DNA from: Scleroderma bovista
Lineage: Eukaryota > Basidiomycota > Agaricomycetes > Boletales > Sclerodermataceae
Assembly: GCA_037178675.1 (NCBI GenBank)
Contig: JAYMGJ010000531.1
Coordinates: forward strand, 1 to 40,378
Direction: 5' to 3'
Length of the DNA: 40,378 nt
Below the pieces are notes generated by a model. It was given only the letters and a program-made list of their open reading frames with translations, searched no databases and was not told the origin of the DNA. The position numbers and the translations under genes are program-made. Shown one piece after another: positions 20,746 through 31,128 of this stretch; position 1 is the stretch's first letter; every line of letters begins with the position of its first letter.

Positions 20746-21329
20746 TGTCAAGACCGGTTCTTCACCGATCTGATCTCTACGAGGGGTCAGGGGGTCAGGG
20801 GTTGGTCTAGCGGTAAGACCGAGATGCTACGTAGCGTAGTCACGCTTCCCGAATGATAGGAAGGCCGACCGAGGGTCTGACGGAGAGTCCGAGGGTAAAC
20901 GGTCTACGACCGAGTGCTTGCACGAGACAGAGACGGAGAGTGCGAAGGGAGAACAGATGAGAAGTATCTTATTCGATATTCGAACTGAACTACAACAGAC
21001 CGAGTATCTAGGTATTTATACTGAGTGGAACGGATGAGGCGATGTACGGGAAGTCGGGATTACCGACGAATGACGAGCGCAGTCGATTACCGATGAGTAT
21101 CGTATTAGTAATGCAACGGGATGGGAACATATAGTAACCGGAAACAAGAAAGGAAACATATTAGGTAATCGTACAGGGAGACAGAACGGACAACACGCTC
21201 ACCGATCGGTGGCGATACAGGACAGATAGAGAGAAACGGAAAAGGGAGTAAATACAATAAATGGACGGCGAATGCGTGGACGCGATCGGACAATAGGGTA
21301 CAGGGTGATCGGATGTCACAGTCATGACA
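20746..21329 (-). repeat. E3 5' LTR (inverted)
   Basis: 584 bp, beginning TGTCATGAC and ending GGTCTTGACA on the minus strand. It pairs with 32356-32971, which has an extra 32 bp and otherwise mainly transition differences (about six in the first 230 bp). The outer flank on its own strand is GATGA, matching the base after the 3' LTR. Its orientation is opposite to the 3' LTR because the block has been inverted. Confidence 0.93.
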
Positions 21330-22765
21330 TCATCCCAGAGTCCTGTCACATCCATCTCCCTCTATCATTCATCTTGCTTCCCTGGACACATCAAATCTGC
21401 TATTCACGTTTCACTTCCCTGCTATCCCGCAACAAACATGGATGAAACAGTGCTCTAGAACCCTTCTTAGGAGCCCTAATAGAGTACAGAACCTTCCCCT
21501 TACTGCTCAAGGAAGACTGCACTTTAGGAGCACCAAATTTTGCGTTTTTGCTCTACAGAAGCTCAATCCAAGGGATTTGTGACACTCTGTGACCAGCTGT
21601 GACTCTACTTGTCATTCCAGGCCCCCTGACACTGCTCTTCTGGCCGGATTAATTCTTTTATTATCCCCCAGCCACTCCCATCAGTGGCACTGCTTCAGAA
21701 GCTCATCTCCAGATCTAAAGTTCAATCAATCACAGGTTGTGCTTCCCTTCTGTCTGAGTCACACAGAGTCACTCTGGCTCACTCTGACTCACTCTGCTGC
21801 GCATTATTCATCCCCTCTTGGCATTACTAATCCCCATTACTCCCCTTACCAATCACTTACCAATCATCCTTCAAATCATGCTTATCATGCTGCTTATCAA
21901 TTCATGACTCATGCCCCTATGATTCATATGCATTATGTCATCGCATATGCTCATTTAGCTTCAATCTACTCATCCCATGCTTTCCCCCCCTCTCTTTTGG
22001 GCCCCATGCAATGATTTTTCCATATTCTTGATTATGCACCCCTTTTTACCTATGTTTTTTGCTCTTTCCCTTGGCTCAGCAGCTTGTTCAGGCTCTCCCC
22101 ATTGATTACTCAGCCTGATTACACTGCTTATCAATCACTTACCAATCTCTTACCAAGCACTTAGTCATTTGTGCTTACAGGGCCACAGCCCCTCCTGTAT
22201 ATAAACCAGCAGCCAAAGGCTGCAAGGAAGTGTCTGCTTCCCCCTCAATAAAGCGACCAAATTCACCCTCCCTCACTGTCTATAAGCTCTATCTCTGTCT
22301 TTGGACTTGTAGGTCACTCAGTGCTGGCCTAAAACTCCTATATTGCTGTTTATCAGATATATTTTGTATCTGATCATTTCTCTAGGCTCAAGCACAGTCT
22401 AGCATCTCTGTCCACTCCATCCCATCACTGTGCATCACATTCTTGAAGCAGGAACTGTCCCCTTGCTTCCCCTCTGCTCCATCACTGCTATTACACCGCT
22501 ATCATCAATCTATCATCGCTCTTCTATCCCAGGACTCTTCCTAACCACTGTGGTAGGCTGAAGAGGAGTCAATACCATCCCAAGTCGCATTCTATCCCCA
22601 TCAGAAGCCCTTCCCTTCCCTCCTGCATCCTGCCTGAAGGTGTGCAGCACATCCCCCTGAGGAGATTAAATACCAGATACACAAAGGAAGACCACCACTT
22701 GCATTTTGCTGTCATTTGGTGTTGGTTGTTGGTTGTTCTGACCTCTTCCCTCACTTAGGCACACA
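21330..22765 (+). mobile_element. U repeat copy C (one part of the U split by E3)
   Basis: Holds the end of the U-ORF (IPESCHIHLPLSF to NKHG and TGA at 21441), TATATAA (22198) and AATAAA (22247), and the U end TTAGGCACACA. It starts at the E3 target site TCATC (21330-21334, GATGA on the other strand). Its partner is copy E (32972-33869), which ends within the same U-ORF codon region. C plus E minus the 5-bp duplication gives about 2329 bp, a normal U length. Its outer flank GCAT equals that of E. Confidence 0.87.
22198..22252 (+). promoter_or_regulatory. TATA box and polyadenylation signal in U copy C
   Basis: TATATAA at 22198-22204 and AATAAA at 22247-22252, at the same relative position as in copies A and B. 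Confidence 0.5.
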
Positions 22766-23371
22766 GCATCATGGATGACCAAGACCCGTCACCAGGGAGT
22801 GACGATGAGGGGGATCCAGTAGATGGCTCCCAGTACTCGAGTGACGAAGGAGACGTCATCAACATATACAACAATGACGGAGACAGTGATGGAGAACCCG
22901 TCACATGTCTTGGGCGGATGCATACCCATGACTCCCATAATGAGGACATTGTGTACTGCTCATCCATGACTGCACGAGACGGAATGGATGTCTGCATTGA
23001 GCGGTATGAGGTCGACAGCAATGATGAGTCAGACTGCGAGGGGGCACAGAGTGCAGCCCCTGTACCTGCACCCACGAATGTTGAACCCCATGAAAATGGC
23101 TACCATGAGGATAACATCAATGACCTACTGGAGGTCCCAGCCCCTGGACAGGGCCACAAGCATGTAGATGCTCCAGTGAATGTAGCTGCTGATGAAGGGA
23201 TCAGCAACTGGGGAGTAATAAACATGATGGAAAACATCGCAATGCCGGCCACTAACGCGAACCCTCGATGGGAGTGGGATGAACGATTCAGGTTCACCCA
23301 TCATGGTGAATGCCTCGCGTGTCACTTATATCAGCGGCACGTCATTGCATCTGAGCTTGAGGAGGATCCGG
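22766..23371 (+). pseudogene. E2 gag N-terminal fragment (inverted relative to E2)
   Basis: Open frame (MDDQDPSPGSDDEGDPVDGS... to SELEEDP) bounded by U copies on both sides. It is strongly acidic in the first two thirds, then WEWDERFRFTHHGECLACHL with a Cys/His cluster (C-x2-C-H). Alone it would be called an orphan. If copies of the flanking CCGG are merged, it runs in the same frame into GLEAAQAFPS at 17466 on the minus strand. If GCAT is merged, it is preceded in frame by 33930-33870. It is therefore read as the middle of E2 gag. U adds V-C-A-stop. An independent small gene is less likely. Confidence 0.72.
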
Positions 23372-23853
23372 TGTGCGCCTAAGTGAGGGAAGAGGTCAGA
23401 ACAACCAACAACCAACACCAAATGACAGCAATATGCGAGTGGTGGTCTTCTTTTGCGTTTCTGGTATTTAATCTCCTCAGGGGGATGTGCTGCACGCCTT
23501 CAGGCAGGATGCAGGAGGGAAGGGAAGGGCTTCTGATGGGGAAGGAATGCGACTGGGGATGGTATTGACTCCTCTTCAGCCTACCACAGTGGTTAGGAAG
23601 AGTCCTGGGATAGAAGAGCGATGATAGATTGATGATGGGGGGGTAATAGCAGTGATGGGACAACAGGGAAGCAAGGGGACAGTTCCTGCTTCAAGAATGC
23701 GATGGACAGTGATGGGATAGAGTGGACAGAGATGCTAGACATTTGGTGCTCCCGAAGTGCAGTCTTCCCTTGAGCAGTAAGGGGAAGGTTCTGTACTCTA
23801 TTATGGCTCCTAAGAAGGGTTCTAGAGCACTGTTTCATTTGTGTTTGTTGCGG

Positions 23854-25881
23854 TGTGAGTCAAAGTGTGGATTTGGGTCAGAACAACAACCCAAACACAA
23901 CACCAACAAAGGACTACGAAATTGTGCGAGTGGTGGTTTACCTCCGCGGTGTCCAGAGAGGATGTGCTGAGGAGGAGGGAAGGGGATCTACACCAACAGG
24001 GTGATGCAGACGGTGATGCAGGATACTCCTGGGGTACAGGAGCAATAGAAGACGAAGGGGATAGGTGTCTGGACTCTTCCTAAAGCCTAGGAAGTGTCAA
24101 AGCGGGGATTGAGTTGACTGGGACTGAAGTAGCGATACTACACCTAGAGATTGGTGCAACAAGGGGACAAGGGGGCTCCTGACGTCCAGAAGCAATAGGG
24201 GATGAAGGATTGACAGGCTAGACTCCGCTTGAGCCTAGAGAAAGACTTGGACCTGAATAGATTGGATAAAACTTGAATATCAGAGCCTTTAGACCTTCAC
24301 TGAAGCCTACAAGACTCAAAGAGCTGAGGGGATACTGACTGAGAGGGACTGAGAGAGGGATAATTTCGTGCTATTGGGTCTTCTTTCACTGGGCTGAGCC
24401 CAGGGATTTAAATACATGGGGGGGCACAGCATTAAAGTACAAAAAGAGAAGGGAGTAAGCAGAATTTGTCAAGGATTGGTAAGGGATTGGTAAGAGCTTT
24501 GTAAGGGGTTTGTAAGCGATCAGTAAGCAAGGGATAAGCAGGAATGAGTAAGCATAGGAAGCATGAATAAGCTGCTGAGTAAAGGAATGAGTAAGCTGCA
24601 TGACAAGATTGATTGGTAAGGGAGTGAGTCATCAGCTGAGTAATATACCAAAAATGCGAAAGGGATAGAGTAATACTGATGACAAGAGAGCATCAGTAAG
24701 CAAGGGATGAGTCACTGCACAGCAGAAGGAGTCATTGATGCACAGCCTAAGAAGTTTGATGGGGGGCTGTGTACCATCAGGAATTTGATGGGACAACAAT
24801 GGGGAAGATCTGGGATTAATAGGGGGATTGATCCGAGACAAAACAGCCACAAGAAGGGTACCAGGGGTCCAGAGGTCTTTTTGGGGGGTCAGCATACACT
24901 AAAGTATAGTGCATGTGTTCTAGCACCACTGAAGTGCAACCATGGGCTCCCTTGATGAGCTCTCTTCTGGGAAAGAACGAGAGAGGGTTCTTCTTCCTAA
25001 TAGCACTATAAAGTGGGGGGAATAACTGTCATGGTGCTGGGGGACGTCGTCTGAAAGTAGGGAAGCGGATAGAGTATTGAATTTGACGCATCCAGGGAAG
25101 TGAGACGAACGACAGAGGAAGATGGACATGGCAAGTATCTGGGAGGAAGGGACCATAGGCTGAGGGCTCAGGGGACACAGAGACGACCAGAGAAGACTTC
25201 TCAAGCTTGACAATAGACCTAAGATGACCAAAGTACGTCCTTGACGCAGGACTGACGAGGAGAACGCGCTGACCGAGAACGAGAGGGACTGAGGGAGCAG
25301 GCTGGGAAGATATGCGCCAGGCAGTGCACGGGAACTCTGGGAGAGGCTGTCCTAAGAGCAGGACATAGTGGAGATCTGCAGCAATAGCAGAGAAATGATC
25401 CAGAGAAAATACGGACTCCATAGTGAGCGATGAAGCGAACGTCTGGATTGCGGGGGGAATATCTCCGTGGGAAATGAATGAATTTGCGTCGGAACTTGAC
25501 AGGCAGATAGACCACGCTCTAGGCTTTCTGATGGTATAGTCACGTGCCTGATAGCTTCAGAAACGACGGAGCTATTCAAAATATCGGAATGCCGGCACTG
25601 GGCGCCTAAAAATGACATTTGGGCGCTAAAAATCATTTCTTCTCTTTCTCCTTCGTTTCTCCATCAATTCTTTGGCTTCTTTGATCGTTCTGGTATGGGA
25701 GTTGGACTGCAGACGTGTGCATTCCTTTCTCATACCACAATTGACATTATTCCTTCAGTTTCTTCTGCTTCTTGGCGGTTCTCGTGTGATAGATGACTGT
25801 CTGCATTGGCATTCATCTCTCGCATCAGGATAGTCGTCTTGTGCGATAGATGGCTACGATGAGGGTCCGTCGTGCTTATCT
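23854..25881 (-). mobile_element. U': divergent U relative inside copy D
   Basis: Begins TGTGAGTCAAAGTG straight after GCGG, the kind of site U uses. It parallels U throughout: an opening GTCAGAACAACAACCC..., a central region, the U-ORF relative, then motifs such as CATCTCTCGCATCAGGATAG. Similarity to U is clearly lower than between A, B and C. The far end lacks GTGACA and breaks off near 25881, where copy D resumes (CAGGGAAGAGAATC), so one border is damaged. Confidence 0.6.
25029..25487 (-). CDS. U-ORF relative in U' (unknown function)
   Basis: The frame aligns to the U-ORF: SHGDIPPAIQT, TMESVFSLDHFSAIAADLHY, LGQPLPEFPCTAW, YGPFLPDTCHVHLPLSFVSL. The ATG used in U is AGA here, so MES (25421) may be the start. 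The second half stays open to 25029 despite many substitutions. A frame preserved between two diverged subfamilies is the best hint that the U-ORF was once functional. Confidence 0.45.
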   Translation of the reverse strand, partial: ANSFISHGDIPPAIQTFASSLTMESVFSLDHFSAIAADLHYVLLLGQPLPEFPCTAWRISSQPAPSVPLVLGQRVLLVSPASRTYFGHLRSIVKLEKSSLVVSVSPEPSAYGPFLPDTCHVHLPLSFVSLPWMRQIQYSIRFPTFRRRPPAP

Positions 25882-25893
25882 CAGGGAAGAGAA

Positions 25894-26355
25894 TCACAAG
25901 TAGCGGATTTGACGTGTCCAGGGAAGCGAGATGAATGATAGAGGGAGATGCATGTGACAGGACTCTGGGATAAAAGGACCATATGCAGAGGACTCAGGAG
26001 ACACAGAGACGACCAGGTATGAATTTTCAAGTCTAATGATAGACTTGAGATGACCAAAGTATGTGTGCGACGCAGGACTGACGAGGAGAACGCGCTGACC
26101 GAGAACGAGAGGGACTGAGGGAGAAGGCTGGGAAGATATGTACCAGACAGTACACAGGAGCTCAGGGAGAGGCTGTCCCAAGAGCAGGACATAGTTGAGG
26201 GCCGCTGCAATAGCGGAGAAACGTTCCAGAGAAAATGCAGACTCCATAGTGAGTGATGAAGCGGGTGTCTGGATTGCGGGTGGAATATCTCCGTGGGAAA
26301 TGAACGGATTTACGTCAGAACTTGACAGGCAGATAGACCATGGTCTAGGCTCCAT
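25894..26355 (-). CDS. U-ORF, copy D (153 codons, early TGA)
   Basis: Same as copies A and B until TTG TGA, where copy A has TTG CGA: a visible CGA-to-TGA change. The remaining U-ORF codons in this copy run into the U' junction. Confidence 0.5.
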   Translation of the reverse strand: MEPRPWSICLSSSDVNPFISHGDIPPAIQTPASSLTMESAFSLERFSAIAAALNYVLLLGQPLPELLCTVWYISSQPSPSVPLVLGQRVLLVSPASHTYFGHLKSIIRLENSYLVVSVSPESSAYGPFIPESCHMHLPLSFISLPWTRQIRYL

Positions 26356-26869
26356 GATGGTATAGTCACATGATTGATAGCTTCAAAAATGGCGGAGCTA
26401 TTCAAAATATCGGAATGCCGGCACTGGGCGCCTAAATTTGACATTTGGGTGCTAAAAATGATTCTTCCTTTTCTCCTTTGTTTCTCTATCGTTTCTTCTG
26501 CTTCTTTGGTTGTTCTGGTATGGGAGTTGGACTGCAGTAGGTTGCATTCCTCTCTCATACTGAAATGATCACCAATCCTTGGATTCTTCTGCTTCTTGGC
26601 GGTTCTTGTGTGAGGGATGACTGCCAGACGATGGCATTCATCTCTTGCTCCAGGATAGTCATTCTTGTGCGATAGATGGCTATGACAAGCTTGTATTCAT
26701 TCTTCGCATAAGGATAGTCTTGACTTTGCATGATATGGATAGCGAGGGCTGTCTGTATCCCTCAAGTCGGGACAATCTTTCAACAGATCTTGGGTGTGCG
26801 TTCTTCGCATTAGTTTCATCGGCTAACTTTCTCCATGTCCACAGTACCAAACACGTTTGGTGCGTGACA

Positions 26870-27331
26870 CCGCGCACTCTGAATGGTCTTCGCGTCCTCA
26901 CCCAGGAGATCGATGCCCGATATTGGCAACGCAAGGAAGAGGTCACTCGTCAGAATAAGACCTCTACCAGCACTAGTACCAACACCCCCAACACCAAGTC
27001 GGGTAAGACCAACAAGGGTAAATCCTCGGGCAACACTGCCCAGTCCTCTTCGTCGTCAACCCCGACTCAGAAAACTAACAAGTCGGGCAAGACTACTGAG
27101 CTTTCGGACAAGCTCGGCAAGGACGGCAAGCTGACCTCTGAGGAACACAAGCGCAGGTTCGACATGAATCTGTGCATGTTCTGTGGTGCAACTGGCCACA
27201 AGGCCAAGGACTGCCCCAAGTCAGGCTCCCGAGCAGCCAAGGCTAGGGCGGCCACCACCACCACTACGAACACCACGTCGGAAGCCAAACCGACGGCCTC
27301 CACCGAGGCAAAAAAAATAGATAGCAACTCC
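26870..27331 (+). pseudogene. E3 gag, C-terminal part with zinc knuckle
   Basis: Begins with target copy CCGC. It then reads RTLNGLRVLTQEIDARYWQR, which directly continues ISRVGKP of the inverted N-terminal part (VGKP-RTL). A Thr/Ser/Lys-rich basic linker follows, then a CCHC knuckle LCMFCGATGHKAKDCP near 27170-27217 for RNA binding. The frame stops at TGA 27332-27334 but continues in the same frame into protease, so gag and pol formed one open frame. U copy D fuses a foreign open N-terminus (26645-26869). Confidence 0.88.
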
Positions 27332-27334
27332 TGA

Positions 27335-30300
27335 GACTCCGCACAGAGTGGGAGTTGCGTTGTTCCCGACTGTGCACCTATGGAGGCCCGACTCAACACA
27401 GCCGCTCTTTCCGATCCAAATTCTCTCCGACCCTCTGTAACAATTGTTGACCATACTATGCCTTCCTTTCCTGCATTAGTAGATTCGGGTTCTACCCACT
27501 GTTTTGTAGATCCGTTGTTTGCAAATATGAACACTCTTTCCACTTACTCGGTATCCCCGATCATTCTCCGTCTATTCAATGGTACCACCACCACCATAAT
27601 CACCGAAGCAACCAATCTACCTATCCGTTTTCCCTCTGGCGACGTCACCCCGATGACATTTTATGTCACCCCGTTGGACTCTGACTGTAAGATCGTTCTT
27701 GGACACAACTGGCTCACCCAATACAATCCGTCGATTGACTGGGTACTGAGCAGTATCAAGTTCAGAACATCTACGCAGCAAGTGCCAACCCTGAGCTCAC
27801 TCCCCGACCCTGTAGCGCCCTCACCGAGCGCGCTGAGACTCGACGCTATGTCAGTCTCGTCTCCTTCTCCGACCGACTCGCCTCAGGCTCCCAGTCTTTG
27901 GGCACCACCTATCGCTCTCATCAACGCTGCAGCCTTTCTAAAGGCCTGCCAGCTCGATGGCTCTCAACAGTTCTCTGTCCAGCTGAAGCCTGACGGTAGC
28001 TTTCGCGCTGCGTCGGTCGACGCTGCTCCCAACCTCTCCTCTGTCCCCGAGGCATACCACGACTTTGCCGACGTCTTTAGCAAGGCGAAAGCATCGGTAC
28101 TCGCGCCGCATCGGGAACACGACCTCAAGATCGAACTGGAAGAAGGAGCACCTTTACCGCCTGGAAGACTCTACTCTCTCTCCCCCGTTGAGCTCAAAAC
28201 CCTTCGGGCATTCATCGACGAAAACCTACACTTTGGTTTCATCCGTCCGACCTCATCCTCCCATGCAGCCCCTGTCCTCTTTGTCAAGAAGAAGGATGGC
28301 TCTCTCCGACTCTGCGTCGACTACCAAGGACTCAACAAAATATCAAAGAAGGATCGGTACCCTCTACCTCTCATCTCCGACCTACTCGACTCTCCGAGTC
28401 GGGCAAAGGTCTATACTAAAATCGACCTGAGACATGCTTACCACCTGGTTCGCATTGCCGAAGGTGATGAGTGGAAAACCGCCTTCAGGACTCGCTATGG
28501 CTCATATGAGTGGCAGGTGATGCCCTTCGGTCTCACCAACGCCCCTGCAGCCTTTCAGCGGTTCGTCAACTCGGTCTTCGCGGACATGCTCGATGTCTGC
28601 GTCGTAGTCTACCTCGACGACATCTTAGTCTACTCGGACAACATGGAGGACCATACTGAACACGTTCGGGAAGTGCTTCGGCGACTTCGCCAGCACAAGC
28701 TATACGCCAAACCCGAAAAGTGTGAGTTCCATTCGGACTCGGTGGAGTACCTCGGGTACTTCCTTTCCCCCGACGGTTTGACGATGTCGCAAGACAAAGT
28801 CAAGACAATCTGCGATTGGCCCGAACCTCGCAAAGTGAAGGACATTCAGTCCTTCCTGGGCTTCGCGAACTTTTACCGTCAATTTATCTTCAATTACTCC
28901 GATATAGTGGTTCCCTTAACTCGGTTGACACGGAAAGATGCCCCCTGGGATTTCTCCGACGTCTGCCAACGGTCATTCAACCAACTCAAGAAGGCCTTCA
29001 CCACAGCTCCCATCCTTACCCATTTCCAGCCAGGCGCCCAACTGACAGTCGAGACCGACGCTTCGGACTACACGATCGCTGGTATCCTATCCATCACAGG
29101 TTCGGATGACGAGATATGACCGATTGCGTTCTACTCTCGCACTCTGACCACGCCCGAGCTGAACTACGATACACACGACAAGGAACTTCTCGCTATTTTC
29201 GAAGCATTCAAGGCCTGGTGTCATTATCTGGAGGGCCCTGCCTTCCCGATTGACGTCATGACCGACCACAAAAACTTGGAGTATTTCTCCACCTCTAAGG
29301 TTCTCACCCGTCGGCAAGCCCGATGGTCGGAATACCTCTCCTCTTTCAACCTGATCATTCGTTTCCGACCTGGTAAACTTGGTGCAAAGCCCAACGCCTT
29401 GACTAGACGCTGGGACGTCTACCCCAAAGAGGGGGATAGGGGCTTCGCCCGAGTCAATCCACAGAACCTCTGACCGGTGTTCACGGCTGAACAGCTCACC
29501 AATTCCCTTCGCACGACATCCCTACACGCTCCAGTACTCAGAGCTAGTGCACTCATGGACGTCGAGCGTCTCCACGCTGATATCCTAGCCAACCTCCCGA
29601 CCGATCCCATCGCTAAAGCCCACCTCTCGGACACCTCGAATCCCCGATGGTCGACCAATGAGACTGGTTACCTACGTCTCGATGGCCGCATGTACGTCCC
29701 TGAGGCCGATGACTTACGTCTTCGTGTCCTCAGATACAAGCATGACCATCCCCTATCGGGACACTTCGGTCAGAACCGCACTCTAGAGCTTATTCATCGC
29801 GAATACACATGGCCAGGCATTCGTACCTACGTAAAGGACTACGTTAAGTCCTGCATGGCCTGCGCCCGAGCTAAGACGCCATGTCACCGACCCTATGGGA
29901 TGCTCAAGCAATTACCGGTCCCCGACCGACCATGGAACTCCATCTCGATGGATTTCATTGAGCAACTCCCATCCTCATCCGGCTTCACAGCCATTCTGGT
30001 AGTCATTGACCGACTATCAAAGCAAGCCATATTCATCCCGACTCACGACACAATAACGTCTCCCGAGCTCGCACAGCTCTTCCTACTACATGTCTTCGCT
30101 AAGCACGGCATCCCCACGCATGTAACGTCTGACCGAGGCTCAGAGTTTGTCTCGCATTTCTTCCGATCACTCGGTAAGGCCCTAGATATGAAATTACATT
30201 TCACTTCGGGCTATCACCCAGAAGGTGACGGACAGACCGAGCGAGCTAACCAAACACTCGAGCAATACCTCAGGATGTACTGCAACTACCAGCAGGACAA

Positions 30301-31036
30301 TTGGTCGGACCTCTTACCTCTCGCCGAGTTCGCCTACAACAATGCGCCTAGCGCTACGACTGGTGTATCACCGTTCTTCGCGAACAAAGGATACCACCCG
30401 AACCTCGCTGTGCACCCCGAGTGCGACCTCTCGTCGGCTCGGGCACGGGAATACGCAGTTGACTTAGAGTCACTGCATGAGTACCTACGTGAAGAGATGG
30501 CTGCTGCCCAGAAAAGGTACCAAGGCCCTGCTGACACCAGAAGATCACCCGCACCCGATTTCAAAGTCGGTGATCAAGTATTCGTCAAAGCCAAGTACTT
30601 TAGGTCTACCCGACCGTCAAAGAAACTCTCCGAGAAGAATCTCGGTCCCTACCCAATCATCGCCCAAGTCAGCACTCTATCATTCACGATCCGTCTCCCC
30701 GACTCTATGCGTGCTGTCCACCCCGTCTTCCACGTCTCACAACTCGAACCAGTGACACTGAATACAATACCAAATCAGTCACAACCTCCACCACCTCCCA
30801 TCAAAGTCGATGGCGAACCCGAGTTCGAGATCACCGAGATCCTCGACTCAAAGATCGACCGACATCGACGCCAATGCCCACTCCTCTACCTAGTTAGATG
30901 GGCTGGCTACGAAGGTACCGATGAAGAAACATCTTGGTTAATTGCGACCGAGCTCGGACACGCATCAGAACTTGTGGCCGACTACCACAAGGCCTACCCG
31001 ACTAAGCCAGGCCCCTTAGAAAGCCTCTCACGCTGA
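27335..31036 (+). pseudogene. E3 pol: protease, RT, RNase H, integrase, chromodomain
   Basis: A single frame broken only by TGA at 29117-29119 and 29471-29473 (plus 27332-27334 before it). Protease: ALVDSGSTHCFVD. RT: FVKKKDGSLRLCVDYQGLN, KIDLRHAYHLVRI and catalytic VYLDDILVYSDN. RNase H: ETDASDYTIAGILS to YDTHDKELLAI and VMTDHKNLEYF. Integrase: HHCC finger (HFGQNRTLELIHREY, CMACARAKTPC), catalytic Asp in MDFIEQLP and TSDRGSEFVS, Glu in DGQTERANQTLEQYL. Chromodomain about 30820-30975 (LLYLVRWAGYEGTDEETSW). This is a Tf1/sushi-type chromovirus with gag and pol in one frame, unlike E1. No frameshift was seen, so this part is well preserved. Confidence 0.94.
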
Positions 31037-31128
31037 GTTGTCTAAGTCACCGAACAAAGTCTATTGGCAGTGTAGAAAACAAAGTAGAAAGAAAAAGAAA
31101 ACTAATTACAATTATAAGTACAGTCCAA

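Larger units (their letters stand above)
23372..26869 (-). mobile_element. U repeat copy D (3498 bp, composite)
   Basis: Reverse-oriented U. Its left end, TGTGCGCCTAAG, to about 23739 matches the terminal 360 bp of copy A. Then about 860 bp is missing, including TATA and AATAAA. Next comes U sequence to TTGCGG at 23853, an inserted divergent relative U' (23854 to about 25881), and the rest of U to GCGTGACA at 26869. Flanks are CCGG (23368-23371, E2 gag side) and CCGC (26870-26873, E3 gag side), as expected for the reciprocal hybrid of copy B. Confidence 0.82.

Noticed and set aside
22766..23371. Independent acidic small gene between two U copies
   Set aside because: It joins E2 gag in frame at both ends when the 4-bp duplications are merged, so a gag fragment explains it better.
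23636..23645. Homopolymer G run and other simple repeats
   Set aside because: Short low-complexity tracts without further structure.
445..31036. TGA as a sense codon in this organism
   Set aside because: The kinase, LINE and antisense gene use ordinary stops, and copy A versus D shows CGA changing to TGA directly.
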